From contig NZ_KB913034.1 in NCBI RefSeq assembly GCF_000384195.1, forward strand, positions 918,507 through 982,506: a stretch of 64,000 nucleotides of DNA. Reading direction: 5' to 3'. A program made the position numbers and the translations under genes. This stretch comes from Allobaculum stercoricanis DSM 13633 (lineage in GTDB: Bacteria; Bacillota_I; Bacilli_A; Erysipelotrichales; Erysipelotrichaceae). This document shows, piece by piece, positions 52,035 through 62,176 of the stretch (positions within the stretch are counted from its first letter, which is position 1; every line of letters starts with the position of its first letter). The notes under the pieces were generated by a model that was given only the letters and a program-made list of their open reading frames with translations, did not search any database and was not told the DNA's origin.

Positions 52035-54695
52035 GTGTCAAAAACAACCCCATTTGATCGTCGCATCACAAAATATGCCTATAGCGATCCTACACAAATT
52101 TACAAAGATATCGGTACGTCCCCGCAGGGCTTAACGAGTGAAGAAGTAGAAAGTATGCGGGAGAAGTTTGGCGCAAATTGCTTTGCAGGGCGAAAAAACG
52201 ATACGTTTTTTTACAGGCTGCGACGAGCATTTATCAATCCTTTCAATGTTATCCTCTTTACCTTAGGGATTATCTCTCTTGTCATGGATGTTCTACTCGC
52301 TTCGGATTTCAGTAAAAACACATCCACTGCCATCATTATCTTGTCGATGACATTCATCAGCGGTTCGATCCGTCTCATTCAAGAGTTGCGGGCAAAAAAT
52401 GCAGCTCAACAGCTTAACCGCCTCATTCACGAGAACATTATGGTAAAAAGAGCAGGAGAACGAGTAGAGATTCCGGCAGAAAATCTCGTCATAGGCGATG
52501 TTGTCCTTCTTTCTGCCGGAAATCGTGTGCCGGCAGATATTCGTCTAACTCAAGTCTCGGATCTCTATATATCCCAAGCGGCCATTACTGGAGAAAGCGC
52601 CATCGTCGAAAAAAGCAGTCGCACCCTCGACGATGACAATCATAAAACGCTCATGCAGTTTGATAACCTTGCTTTTATGGCAACCACTGTAATCAGTGGT
52701 AAGGGGGAAGGCGTAGTCATCGCCGTAGGTAAGAACACGCTCTATGGCAATTTTGCAAAGCCGGACACTGAGAACAAAAAATCCTTTCAACATGGGGCAA
52801 ACTCTATTGCATGGGTCATGCTCCGCTTTATGGCAGTATTAATTCCCTTTGTGTTTATTCTTCTTGTCATAACCAAAGGACAATGGCTTCAATCCTTTGT
52901 GTTTTCACTATCTATAGCTGTGGGATTGATGCCAGAAATGCTCCCAATGGTGATCACGGCATGCCTAGCAAAAGGAAGCCTTTTAATGGGTCGTAAACAA
53001 ACCATCATCAAGGACATCGACGCAATGCAGGGGTTTGGTAGCATGGACGTATTATGCATGGATAAAACCGGCACCTTAACGAATGAAGGCATCTTGCTAG
53101 AGTACTACATGGATGTGCTTGGAAACGAAAGTAACGAGGTATTGGATCTCGCTTTTCTCAACAGTAGCTATCACTCTGGGGTACGCAACCCGATTGATCA
53201 TGCCATTCGATCTTGTCAAACTATGCCATTACATCAGAATCATTTTGCTACACTACTTGCTTCGTATCAAAAAGAAGACGAAATTCCCTTTGACTATTCG
53301 CGCAAGATTGTCAGCACCCTTGTAAACGCCCCAGATGGCAACAACTACATGATTATGAAGGGCGATATTGATCACATCATTTCCCGTTGCAGCCATATTG
53401 CGTATCGTGGAGATGTGTTCACTATGGAAAACGTTAGAGAAAGTGTTTCTTCTGTAGTGGACGAGATGCTACAAGATGGCATGAAGGTCATCGCCGTCGC
53501 GCAAAAAAACATGGGACATCAAACGCAGATCTCACCAAACGATGAACAAAACATGATTTTAATCGGGTACTTAGCATTTTTTGATGCTCCGAAGAAAACC
53601 GCAAAAACATCAATTGATTCGCTAAAGCGCTTGAAGGTTACACCTAAGATTTTGACAGGCGATCAAACAGATGTGGCAATTTCTATCTGCCGTCGAGTAG
53701 GCATTTGCGCTAACGTTGTACTAACAGGTGCACAGTTGAATGAAATGACGGACGATGAATTAAGAATTGAGGTAGAACGGGTCCATGTGTTTACTGAGCT
53801 AGCGCCCGGACAAAAGGTGCGACTCGTATCCGCCTTGGAACAGAACGGCCATACTGTCGGCTTTTTGGGAGATGGTATCAACGATATTCCTGCCCTTTGT
53901 GAAGCGAATGTTGGTATATCAGTAGATACAGCGGTAGATGCTGCCAAAGATGCAGCAGATGTTGTTTTGCTGCAAAAAGATCTCGGTGTTCTCGAACAAG
54001 GAATTTTGGAAGGACGAAAGACCTTCACGAATATGCTCAAATATATCAAGATCACGGCTAGTTCTAATTTTGGCAATATTCTCTCGATCATTTGTGCTAG
54101 TGCATTTTTGCCCTTTCTACCTATGACTGCCTTACAACTTTTGCTGTTGAATTTGCTTTACGATGTATTGTGCATAATCTTGCCATGGGACAATGTGGAC
54201 GAAGAGGAAACCCTTTCACCAAGAGAGTGGTCAGGTAAGACATTAGGACAGTTTATGCTCTCCTTTGGTCCGATTAGTTCGCTATTCGACATTGTAACCT
54301 TCCTGTTTCTCTACTTTGTTCTTTGCCCTATGTTGTGTGGCGGTGTGACCTATTTACAACTCACCGATCCTGCCTTACGAATTCAATACGAGGCTATATT
54401 CCACACCGGTTGGTTTTTAGAATCGATGTGGACGCAAGTGCTAATTTTACATTTCCTTCGTACCCGTAAAATTCCCTTCTTGCAAAGTAGACCTTCTTTT
54501 TACGTAATGTTTACTACTCTTGTCGGGATCGTCATATTTACTAGCATTACCTTTACCAAGGCGGCAGGGCTATTTGGCTTGATTGCGTTGCCTCATTGGT
54601 ACTTTGGATTTCTTTTGGGCATAGCGCTTTTGTATATGCTGATGACTACAATAGTCAAAGCGTTTTATCAAAAGAAATATCAAGGATTGATTTGA
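52035..54695 (+). CDS. mgtA: Magnesium-translocating P-type ATPase (MgtA/MgtB type), first copy
   Basis: A P3B ATPase of about 886 residues importing Mg2+. Landmarks: actuator TGESAIVEKSS, PEMLPMVITACLAKG in the membrane, phosphorylation motif MDKTGTLTNEG, KGDIDHI nucleotide region, GDGINDIPAL hinge, and C-terminal helices with [10 protein letters not shown], a typical MgtA signature. I choose the GTG at 52035, which has AAAAGGAGGG 8 bases upstream; an ATG at 51963 in frame has only a weak site but cannot be excluded. Similar to, but clearly distinct from, the second copy at 55956. Noticeably more GC-rich than genes on either side of the island. Confidence 0.93.
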   Translation: MSKTTPFDRRITKYAYSDPTQIYKDIGTSPQGLTSEEVESMREKFGANCFAGRKNDTFFYRLRRAFINPFNVILFTLGIISLVMDVLLASDFSKNTSTAIIILSMTFISGSIRLIQELRAKNAAQQLNRLIHENIMVKRAGERVEIPAENLVIGDVVLLSAGNRVPADIRLTQVSDLYISQAAITGESAIVEKSSRTLDDDNHKTLMQFDNLAFMATTVISGKGEGVVIAVGKNTLYGNFAKPDTENKKSFQHGANSIAWVMLRFMAVLIPFVFILLVITKGQWLQSFVFSLSIAVGLMPEMLPMVITACLAKGSLLMGRKQTIIKDIDAMQGFGSMDVLCMDKTGTLTNEGILLEYYMDVLGNESNEVLDLAFLNSSYHSGVRNPIDHAIRSCQTMPLHQNHFATLLASYQKEDEIPFDYSRKIVSTLVNAPDGNNYMIMKGDIDHIISRCSHIAYRGDVFTMENVRESVSSVVDEMLQDGMKVIAVAQKNMGHQTQISPNDEQNMILIGYLAFFDAPKKTAKTSIDSLKRLKVTPKILTGDQTDVAISICRRVGICANVVLTGAQLNEMTDDELRIEVERVHVFTELAPGQKVRLVSALEQNGHTVGFLGDGINDIPALCEANVGISVDTAVDAAKDAADVVLLQKDLGVLEQGILEGRKTFTNMLKYIKITASSNFGNILSIICASAFLPFLPMTALQLLLLNLLYDVLCIILPWDNVDEEETLSPREWSGKTLGQFMLSFGPISSLFDIVTFLFLYFVLCPMLCGGVTYLQLTDPALRIQYEAIFHTGWFLESMWTQVLILHFLRTRKIPFLQSRPSFYVMFTTLVGIVIFTSITFTKAAGLFGLIALPHWYFGFLLGIALLYMLMTTIVKAFYQKKYQGLI

Positions 54696-54709
54696 AAGGA
54701 GGAATTCAC

Positions 54710-55213
54710 ATGAAAAAAAGTATCGGATTTGTCCTCATGGATTCCTCCCTTACCACATGGCTACTCGAAAAACTGACGAATGATCCCCCGGTAAGCGATT
54801 GTGTTGACGATCTGCGCGATGGTGTTGTGAATATGCTTAGCGGAGAGGTGAATTCTTTGTTGCTGAGTAGAACGGAAGACACAAAACTTCCTTACCTTAA
54901 ACAAGCAGATGAAATTCAAATCGGCGAATTGGAGATCTATCCTAAAAGTAGACGGGTTATTTTTGCAGGCAAAGAGGTCAGTCTAACGCCAAAAGAGTTT
55001 GACATTCTTTACTTCCTTGCTCAAAACCGGGGTGAGGTATTTACCAAGGAGCAGATTTACCGGGCGGTGTGGTCAGATGACTATTTACTCGATGACAGCA
55101 ACATCATGGCCTTCATCCGAAAGTTAAGAAAAAAGATCGAGCCTGATCCTGATGCACCAAAGTACATCTTGACCATTTGGGGGATCGGCTACAAAATGAA
55201 TGATCAATTATAA
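54710..55213 (+). CDS. OmpR/PhoB-type winged-helix protein lacking a receiver domain
   Basis: A 167-residue protein. Residues about 70-165 are a complete OmpR-type DNA-binding domain: IQIGELEIYPKSRRVIFAGK, LTPKEFDILYFLAQNRGEVF, TKEQIYRAVW, AFIRKLRKKIEPDPD and ILTIWGIGYKM. The first 65 residues replace the phospho-receiver and carry none of its Asp/Lys motifs. The ATG at 54710 has AAAGGAGG 7 bases upstream and lies 14 bases after the first ATPase gene. Likely the local regulator of magnesium uptake genes (inference from position). Confidence 0.85.
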   Translation: MKKSIGFVLMDSSLTTWLLEKLTNDPPVSDCVDDLRDGVVNMLSGEVNSLLLSRTEDTKLPYLKQADEIQIGELEIYPKSRRVIFAGKEVSLTPKEFDILYFLAQNRGEVFTKEQIYRAVWSDDYLLDDSNIMAFIRKLRKKIEPDPDAPKYILTIWGIGYKMNDQL

Positions 55214-55251
55214 AATGGGCGAACGTTACGGCGTCCGCCTTAGTTCTTGCT

Positions 55252-55307
55252 AAATCGCAAGGAAATCGCAAGGTTTTCGCCATGTGATCCTCCTTGCGAT
55301 TTTTTTA
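55252..55307 (+). terminator. Terminator with duplicated 5' arm
   Basis: AATCGCAAGG occurs twice (about 55253 and 55264), either of which can pair with CCTTGCGATT (55291-55300), followed by T7. Alternative stems are possible. Confidence 0.8.
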
Positions 55308-55486
55308 TGCTTTGCACGGTCAAAGGAAACTAATTTCAATGAAAAGAACAATTTGAGTTCTGATTCGCTCTTTCAACTATTGTGTGATGGGTTGATCAGT
55401 TTCTTCTTGCTTTGGATGTTAAATCCTATTGCAACGACTATAAAAGCAAAACAACAAAAATCAATTAGCAAAAGGAGTGATCTACT

Positions 55487-55795
55487 ATGAACTTTATCTG
55501 CATAGTTTTTGGCATTTTATTCATCATCGCAGGACTTATATTTGCCACAGGTAATGGACACATTCACCTTTATGCCTGGACAAATATGCCCCAATGCGAA
55601 AAAGACAAAATCAAAATTAAACCCCTATGCCGCAATATCGGACTGGTCATTGCCTTGAATGGCTTCATATTTTTGATCAAAGGCTATTTTCCTAAATTCA
55701 ATCAATCCTGGTTTGTTGCGACGATGATCGCATGGTCATTCATTGCAATTTTAGATGTGTGGTACATAAGCAAAAGCAAACGATATCAAAACTGA
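55487..55795 (+). CDS. DUF3784-like small membrane protein
   Basis: A 102-residue protein with three hydrophobic helices (NFICIVFGILFIIAGLIFAT, NIGLVIALNGFIFLI, WFVATMIAWSFIAILDVW) and a basic C-terminus. The pattern, including an N-terminal helix followed by a short soluble loop ending in LCRNIG, resembles DUF3784 proteins. Ribosome site AAAGGAG 8 bases before ATG. It lies between two magnesium ATPase genes; whether it contributes to transport is unknown. Confidence 0.7.
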   Translation: MNFICIVFGILFIIAGLIFATGNGHIHLYAWTNMPQCEKDKIKIKPLCRNIGLVIALNGFIFLIKGYFPKFNQSWFVATMIAWSFIAILDVWYISKSKRYQN

Positions 55796-55955
55796 CTCGT
55801 CGCATTCAGAATTTTCAAATTCTGTAACGTAACGAAGTAAATGACATAGACAAAAGCAATAGTTTGAAAAAGCATGGAGCATGATAAGCCAAGTCTCTAC
55901 ATTTCTAGGCTATCTATAAACGCTTTTGCTAAAGCAAAATAAGGAGGTAATAACC

Positions 55956-58721
55956 ATGAACAAAAAAGAAAAACGTTTAACGATTCGTCATGAGATTCAA
56001 AATAACTTGATCCATGACGATCAAAACCGCCGCATTCAGTTTGTGGCCACCCATCCTGTTACAGAAATTATGCATAACTTGCATACTACACCACGTGGTT
56101 TAGATGAAGATGCTATAAACATTAGCCGTAAACAAAACGGTAGTAATAAAGTGACCCACGAAAAGAAGAAATCTCTTGCGAAACAGCTAGCGAGTGTCTT
56201 TATCAATCCCTTTACCGCAATACTGTTCTGTTTGGCCATTGTATCCGCACTGACAGATATGGTGTTTCCTTACTTTTCCCTCTTTGGCAGCGTCCCAAAC
56301 GATTTTAACCCTATGACAGTGACCATTATTTTAACCATGGTACTGATCTCTGGAACCCTTCGTTTCGTGCAGGATTCACGAAGTGGTAATGCGGCGCAAA
56401 AGCTTTTAGCAATGATCACCACCACATGCACTGTGACTCGCAAAGAACAAGAAAAGGTGGAAATCCCCATGGATGATCTAGTCGTTGGTGATATCGTTCA
56501 TCTTTCTGCCGGGGATATGATTCCAGCTGATTTGCGTATGATTAAAACAAAGGATTTGTTTATTAGTCAAGCAAGCTTGACTGGTGAAAGCGAACCAATT
56601 GAAAAAACCTCTCATGAAAATGCTGAATGCAAAAGTATCACCGATTATTCCAACATCGCATTTATGGGAAGTAATGTGGTGTCCGGCAGTGGGGTTGCCG
56701 TTGTTGTTTGCACTGGAGATAGAACGTTATTTGGCTCGATGGCAAACGCCATTGCCAAAGAATCAGTAGAAACGAACTTCACTAAAGGCGTCAACGCCAT
56801 TTCTTGGGTGTTAATTCGCTTCATGTTAATCATGGTCCCTTTGGTATTTTTCATCAACGGTGTCACAAAGGGCGATTGGCTGAATGCGTTTTTGTTCGGG
56901 ATCTCGATTGCAGTGGGTCTTACCCCAGAGATGTTGCCCATGATCGTTACCACTTGCCTTGCAAAAGGCGCAGTTTCCATGAGCAAAAAACAAACGATTG
57001 TCAAAAACCTCAACTCTATTCAAAACTTCGGTGCTATGGATATCCTGTGCACAGATAAGACCGGTACGCTAACGCAAGACAAAGTGGTACTGGAATACCA
57101 CCTCAATGTTAACGGTGAAGACGATATTCGAGTGCTTCGTCACGCTTATCTCAATAGTTACTTTCAGACCGGCTATAAAAATCTAATGGATATTGCGATC
57201 ATCCATAAAACGGAAGAGGAAGAAGCGCAAGACTCTCGACTAGTTGATCTGTCCGAAAACTATATAAAAGTGGACGAAATTCCCTTCGACTTTTCTCGTC
57301 GAAGATTAACGACAGTTGTACAGGACAAGACTGGCAAAACTCAGATGGTGACAAAAGGAGCGGTAGAGGAAATGCTCTCCATCTGTTCCTATGCAGAGTT
57401 GGATCATTGTGTAGAGCCTTTGACCAAAACCATTTGCAATAAAATTCTTGCAACTGTAGAAGCTCTAAATAACAAGGGGTTCCGTGTACTTGCTATTGCT
57501 CAAAAGAGCAATCCTTCTCCAGTCGACGTCTTTGGTGTCAAGGACGAGTGTGACATGGTGTTATTGGGTTATCTTGCTTTTCTTGATCCACCAAAAGAAT
57601 CGAGTGCCGATGCGATTCAAGCCCTCAAAGCACATGGCGTAACAACTAAGATTCTGACCGGCGACAATGACAAAGTAACTCGTACGATCTGCAAGCAGGT
57701 TGGATTAGAAGTTCACAATATGTTGTTAGGAGCTGATCTCGAAAATATGAGCGATGAACAACTGGCAAAGGTCGCAGAATCCACCGATGTATTCGCTAAG
57801 CTTGCCCCCTATCAAAAGGCCCGCGTGGTATCTATTCTACGAGAAAATGGTCATACAGTAGGCTATATGGGTGACGGGATTAATGACGCTGCTGCAATGA
57901 AAGCTTCTGACATTGGTATTTCCGTCGATACCGCCGTGGATGTAGCAAAAGAATCAGCAGACATCATTCTGCTCGAAAAAAATTTAATGGTTTTGGAACA
58001 AGGTATCATTGAAGGTCGCAAAACCTACATCAACATGATCAAATACATCAAAATGACGGCATCCTCGAACTTTGGCAATATGTTTTCAGTACTTGCTGCC
58101 TCGGCATTGTTACCATTTTTGCCGATGATGAGTGTACATCTTATCCTTCTAAACTTGATTTATGATTTAAGCTGCACAGCAATTCCTTGGGATAATGTAG
58201 ACGAGGAATTCATCAAAAAGCCACGGAAATGGGACGCATCTAGTGTAGGAAGTTTTATGATTTGGATCGGACCAACTAGCTCAATTTTCGACTTTACCAC
58301 CTATGTTTTTATGTATTTTGTAATCTGTCCTTTGTTTATTTCTGGCGGCATCTTGTTTAACGATTTAGCAGCGCACTACAGTGGTGCACAACTATTCGCG
58401 ATCCAAGCACGATACATTGGCATGTTCCAGGCCGGCTGGTTTATTGAGTCGATGTGGAGCCAAACCTTGGTCATTCACATGATCCGAACTGAAAAAATTC
58501 CATTTATCCAAAGCCATGCCTCCTTAAGCGTAACGTTACTCAGCATCATAGGCATCGCTGTTTTGACGATAATTCCCTTTACGCCCATTGGTACGGCATT
58601 AGGATTTGTCGCGCTGCCCGCTGCTTATTTTGCTTATTTAATCCCTTGCATCTTGCTCTATATGGTTCTAGCAACTAGCTTAAAAAAAGCATATGTTCGT
58701 CACTATGGCGAGCTGTTGTAA
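55956..58721 (+). CDS. mgtA: Magnesium-translocating P-type ATPase (MgtA/MgtB type), second copy
   Basis: A second P3B ATPase of about 921 residues: TGESEPIEK actuator motif, [27 protein letters not shown] phosphorylation site, [18 protein letters not shown] hinge and IPWDNVDEE near the C-terminus. The ATG at 55956 has AAGGAGG 8 bases upstream; ten codons further in frame are ignored. All catalytic motifs are present. It shares organisation with the first copy but differs in many positions, so the pair is an old duplication or two independently acquired paralogues. The gene for a 52-residue peptide follows 15 bases after the stop. Confidence 0.95.
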   Translation: MNKKEKRLTIRHEIQNNLIHDDQNRRIQFVATHPVTEIMHNLHTTPRGLDEDAINISRKQNGSNKVTHEKKKSLAKQLASVFINPFTAILFCLAIVSALTDMVFPYFSLFGSVPNDFNPMTVTIILTMVLISGTLRFVQDSRSGNAAQKLLAMITTTCTVTRKEQEKVEIPMDDLVVGDIVHLSAGDMIPADLRMIKTKDLFISQASLTGESEPIEKTSHENAECKSITDYSNIAFMGSNVVSGSGVAVVVCTGDRTLFGSMANAIAKESVETNFTKGVNAISWVLIRFMLIMVPLVFFINGVTKGDWLNAFLFGISIAVGLTPEMLPMIVTTCLAKGAVSMSKKQTIVKNLNSIQNFGAMDILCTDKTGTLTQDKVVLEYHLNVNGEDDIRVLRHAYLNSYFQTGYKNLMDIAIIHKTEEEEAQDSRLVDLSENYIKVDEIPFDFSRRRLTTVVQDKTGKTQMVTKGAVEEMLSICSYAELDHCVEPLTKTICNKILATVEALNNKGFRVLAIAQKSNPSPVDVFGVKDECDMVLLGYLAFLDPPKESSADAIQALKAHGVTTKILTGDNDKVTRTICKQVGLEVHNMLLGADLENMSDEQLAKVAESTDVFAKLAPYQKARVVSILRENGHTVGYMGDGINDAAAMKASDIGISVDTAVDVAKESADIILLEKNLMVLEQGIIEGRKTYINMIKYIKMTASSNFGNMFSVLAASALLPFLPMMSVHLILLNLIYDLSCTAIPWDNVDEEFIKKPRKWDASSVGSFMIWIGPTSSIFDFTTYVFMYFVICPLFISGGILFNDLAAHYSGAQLFAIQARYIGMFQAGWFIESMWSQTLVIHMIRTEKIPFIQSHASLSVTLLSIIGIAVLTIIPFTPIGTALGFVALPAAYFAYLIPCILLYMVLATSLKKAYVRHYGELL

Positions 58722-58736
58722 ATGGAGGTGTTCATC

Positions 58737-58895
58737 ATGAATTGGAGATATTTATGGATAACCATGTTTGGAAAAACCAACTGGCTTGGTCTGAATATGG
58801 GATTTTGGGTATCTATGGTTGTGATCGTTCTGATTGTCATCTTGATGAATGTGTTTTTTTGGAGTTTAAAGCCTAAAAATTCATCGATAAACTAG
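58737..58895 (+). CDS. Small single-helix membrane protein (52 aa) downstream of mgtA
   Basis: MNWRYLWITMFGKTNWLGLN followed by a hydrophobic helix (FWVSMVVIVLIVILMNVFFW) and a basic end. Ribosome site ATGGAGG lies 9 bases before the ATG, and the gene starts 15 bases after the second ATPase gene, so it belongs to its transcript. Enterobacterial MgtA/MgtB are accompanied by small membrane peptides (MgtS, MgtR) that stabilise or destabilise them; this one is unrelated by sequence as far as I can see, but position and size suggest an analogous partner. Confidence 0.7.
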   Translation: MNWRYLWITMFGKTNWLGLNMGFWVSMVVIVLIVILMNVFFWSLKPKNSSIN

Positions 58896-59124
58896 AACGA
58901 ATAAAACTCAATATCGAATTATTATGATCCACCTTAAACATTCATTCCATGATTAACGTCAGAAGTTTGTTCTCAGTGTATTTATGATAGTAAAAAATAA
59001 AGATATTACAGAATTATATTTTTTGATGATCATCATTCTATGTTCTTAGGAAGAGGAGAACATATAAATTATTGGTTAGCTTGTAGTCAATATAATTCAG
59101 GATTCCATTCATACTCATTTAAGT

Positions 59125-59173
59125 TGCACCAAGTATTTCGTTTAAAATACGTCAATCTTGGTGCATCTTTTTA
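59125..59173 (+). terminator. Terminator, likely end of the magnesium island transcript
   Basis: TGCACCAAG pairs perfectly with CTTGGTGCA, with an inner GTATTT/AAATAC hairpin, then TCTTTTT. Confidence 0.85.
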
Positions 59174-59374
59174 ATTTGACTTCTGCTTTAAAGTCACTTT
59201 ATGGACAAGATCTAGCAGTATTCATTTCTAAGACGAAATAGATTCAATATGAATAATCGTTGGCTAGTCTATAGAATCTTAGAATCTATAGTATTTTCAT
59301 CCATTAATTAAGCTTTGCTTTTGTTAGATTCATCATCGATTTTAGAATTTCGCATAGATCATGACCGGAAACGC

Positions 59375-59414
59375 CGAAAAAAAGCGGCAAGAATTAAAAT
59401 GATTCTCACCGCTC
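59375..59414 (-). terminator. Terminator after ppdK
   Basis: On the minus strand AGCGG(T)GAGAAT pairs with ATTCTTGCCGCT, followed by T7. Confidence 0.8.
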
Positions 59415-59443
59415 ATTGTTTGTAAATTTTATAGAGGTACTCT

Positions 59444-62074
59444 CTATTTTCTATGTTTAATTGCAGCTTGTGCAGCAGCTAAACGTGCGATTGGGACACG
59501 ATAAGGAGAGCAAGATACATAGTCTAATCCAATGCCATCAACAAATTCGATAGACGATGGATCACCACCATGTTCACCACATACACCTAAGTGTAAGTTT
59601 GGACGAGTTGCACGACCACGTTGGGCAGCGATCTGAATCAATTCACCAACGCCTTCTTGGTCTAATTTTGCAAATGGATCTTGTTCATAGATTTTTGCTG
59701 AGTAGTATGCTGGTAAGAAGCTTCCGGCATCATCACGAGAGAAGCCAAAAGTCAGCTGTGTTAAGTCATTTGTACCAAATGAGAAGAATTCAGCTTCAGT
59801 AGCTAATTCACCAGCTTTTAAAGCAGCTCTAGGCACTTCGATCATAGAACCAACATGATATTTCATATTAGATCCTTCATGAGCAATGAGTTCGTCTGCT
59901 GTTTCTGTAACCAATTTCTTCACGAATTTCAATTCTTTAAGATCACCGATTAATGGCAACATGATTTCAGGTTCAACGTTCCATTCTGGGTGTTTTTTGT
60001 TCACATTTAATGCAGCGCGAATCACGGCTTCAGTTTGCATGCGAGCAATGCCTGGATAAGAAACATCAAGACGGCTTCCACGATGACCCATCATTGGGTT
60101 CACTTCGCGTAAGGAATCTACTTTTGCCTGGAGTTCTTCAACCCCCATACCCATTTCGTTTGCAAGTTCTGCAACTTCTTCTGGTTTATGAGGTAAGAAT
60201 TCATGCAGAGGTGGATCTAAGTAACGAATAGTCACTGGACGGCCTTCCATTGCTTCATAAATGCCTTCAAAGTCTTCTTGTTGTAATGGTTCAATTTTCT
60301 TCAATGCATTTTCCATTTGTTCATTTGTTTTAGCAAGGATCATTTCACGGATGGATTTGATCTTATCGCCATCGAAGAACATATGTTCAGTACGGACAAG
60401 ACCGATACCTTCAGCACCAAATTTTACTGCCTGGGCAGCATCTCTTGGCGTATCAGCATTTGTACGGATTTGTAAACGACGAGATTCGTCAGCCCATTTC
60501 ATAAAGCGTTCAAAATAACCAGAGATTTCAGCAGGAATTGTTTTAATCGCTTGGCCATAAACTTTACCTGTAGAACCATCTAAGGAAAGCCAATCGCCAC
60601 GATTAAATGTTTTGCCATTTACTGTAAAGGAGCTTTCATCAGCAGCAATAGAAATATCGCCAGCGCCAGATACGCAACATTCACCCATTCCACGAGCAAC
60701 AACAGCAGCGTGAGAAGTCATACCACCACGAACTGTAAGGATACCTTCGGCAGCAGCCATACCTTGAATATCTTCTGGAGAAGTTTCAAGACGAACGAGA
60801 ATGACTTTTTTACCTTTTGCGACTTCTTCGATTGCTTCATCAGCAGAGAACACGATCTGACCACATGCAGCTCCTGGAGATGCTGGAAGAGCAGCAGTTA
60901 CAGGTTGTGCTTTTTTTAGTTCTTCAGGATCGAACATTGGGTGAAGAAGAGCGTCTAATTGGTTAGCTTCTACAGTCATTAACGCTTCTTCAGGAGTTAA
61001 CAGTCCTTCATCCACCATGTCACAAGCAACTTTTAAAGCAGCTTGTGCAGTACGTTTACCGTTACGCGTTTGGAGCATATACAATTTTCCATGTTCAATG
61101 GTAAATTCCATATCCTGCATATTTTTATAATGATGTTCAAGAGTATTACAAATTTTCTTGAATTGTTCGTAAGCTTCTGGAGAAATTTCAGCAAGTTGTT
61201 CAATTCTATTTGGAGTACGAACACCAGCAACGACGTCTTCGCCTTGGGCGTTCATTAAGAATTCGCCATATAGTTTATTTTCACCTGTAGCTGGGTTACG
61301 AGAGAATGCTACACCAGTACCACAATCGTTTCCACGGTTACCAAATACCATCATTTGGACGTTAACGGCTGTACCCCAACTAGAAGGAATGTCGTTTTGG
61401 CGGCGGTAGTAAATAGCACGTTCATTATTCCAAGATTTAAATACCGCTTCAACTGCTTCCATCATTTGTTTCTTTGGATCAGTTGGGAATTCTTCGTTCA
61501 TATTTTCTTGATAGAATTCTTTGAATAACTGAACCAATTTTTTCATGTCATCTGCATCAAGGTCGAGGTCTTCTGTAATTCCCTTTTCTGCTTTGATTTC
61601 GTCAATGATTTCTTCAAAACGTTTTTTCGATAAGCCTTTAACGACATCAGAGAACATTTGAATAAAACGTCTGTAAGAGTCGTATGCATACCGTGGGTTG
61701 CCTGATTTTTCTGCAATAGCATCAGCAACTTCGTCATTAATACCTAAGTTTAAAATGGTATCCATCATCCCTGGCATTGATGCACGCGCACCAGAACGAA
61801 CAGAGACTAACAATGGATTTTCGGGGTCTGCAAATTTTTTACCAGTTTCTTTTTCTAATAAGTCTAAATATTTGAAAATTTGGGATTGAATTTCATCGGA
61901 GATTTTTTCTCCGTCTTCATAATATTTGTTGCAAGCTTCTGTAGTAATTGTAAAACCATTTGGCACTGGCATACCAAGGTTGGACATTTCAGCTAGGTTA
62001 GCACCTTTGCCTCCTAGCAAGTCACGCATATCAGCATTGCCTTCATTGAAAAGATAGACATATTTCTTTTCCAT
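59444..62074 (-). CDS. ppdK: Pyruvate, phosphate dikinase
   Basis: Interconverts pyruvate, ATP and Pi with PEP, AMP and PPi; in anaerobes it often runs toward ATP from PPi. The 876-residue protein has the ATP-grasp domain (LLGGKGANLAEM at the start, VSVRSGARASMPGMMDTILN), the swivelling domain with the phospho-His in LTVRGGMTSHAAVVARGMG, and the PEP/pyruvate barrel ending GVCGEHGGDP and LDYVSCSPYRVPIARLAAAQ. The ATG at 62074 follows AAGGAGG. Candidate catabolite-control sites lie 45-85 bases upstream. Confidence 0.97.
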   Translation of the reverse strand: MEKKYVYLFNEGNADMRDLLGGKGANLAEMSNLGMPVPNGFTITTEACNKYYEDGEKISDEIQSQIFKYLDLLEKETGKKFADPENPLLVSVRSGARASMPGMMDTILNLGINDEVADAIAEKSGNPRYAYDSYRRFIQMFSDVVKGLSKKRFEEIIDEIKAEKGITEDLDLDADDMKKLVQLFKEFYQENMNEEFPTDPKKQMMEAVEAVFKSWNNERAIYYRRQNDIPSSWGTAVNVQMMVFGNRGNDCGTGVAFSRNPATGENKLYGEFLMNAQGEDVVAGVRTPNRIEQLAEISPEAYEQFKKICNTLEHHYKNMQDMEFTIEHGKLYMLQTRNGKRTAQAALKVACDMVDEGLLTPEEALMTVEANQLDALLHPMFDPEELKKAQPVTAALPASPGAACGQIVFSADEAIEEVAKGKKVILVRLETSPEDIQGMAAAEGILTVRGGMTSHAAVVARGMGECCVSGAGDISIAADESSFTVNGKTFNRGDWLSLDGSTGKVYGQAIKTIPAEISGYFERFMKWADESRRLQIRTNADTPRDAAQAVKFGAEGIGLVRTEHMFFDGDKIKSIREMILAKTNEQMENALKKIEPLQQEDFEGIYEAMEGRPVTIRYLDPPLHEFLPHKPEEVAELANEMGMGVEELQAKVDSLREVNPMMGHRGSRLDVSYPGIARMQTEAVIRAALNVNKKHPEWNVEPEIMLPLIGDLKELKFVKKLVTETADELIAHEGSNMKYHVGSMIEVPRAALKAGELATEAEFFSFGTNDLTQLTFGFSRDDAGSFLPAYYSAKIYEQDPFAKLDQEGVGELIQIAAQRGRATRPNLHLGVCGEHGGDPSSIEFVDGIGLDYVSCSPYRVPIARLAAAQAAIKHRK

Positions 62075-62119
62075 GCTTTTCCTCCTTGTGAATAAAAAAT
62101 GTTTTTTTGTACTCACTTA

Positions 62120-62159
62120 TTGTAACCGCTTTTCATTATAAATAAATAAACGCTTACAA
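62120..62159 (-). promoter_or_regulatory. ppdK promoter with two cre-like (CcpA) sites
   Basis: TTGTAACCGCTTTTCA (62120-62135, plus strand) fits the cre consensus WTGNAANCGNWWNNCA at every position. A second copy, TTGTAAGCGTTTATTT on the minus strand (62159-62144), fits except for the last two bases. A TATAAT on the minus strand (62140-62135) lies between them. This arrangement suggests catabolite control of ppdK. Confidence 0.5.
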
Positions 62160-62176
62160 TTTGAAGGATTTTGGTT

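Noticed and set aside
55284-55490. Open frame of 68 codons overlapping the DUF3784 start by 4 bp (ATGA)
   Set aside because: Its GTG start lies inside a strong terminator stem and lacks a ribosome site. The 3' part is slightly membrane-like, so a truncated gene is possible, but support is too weak.
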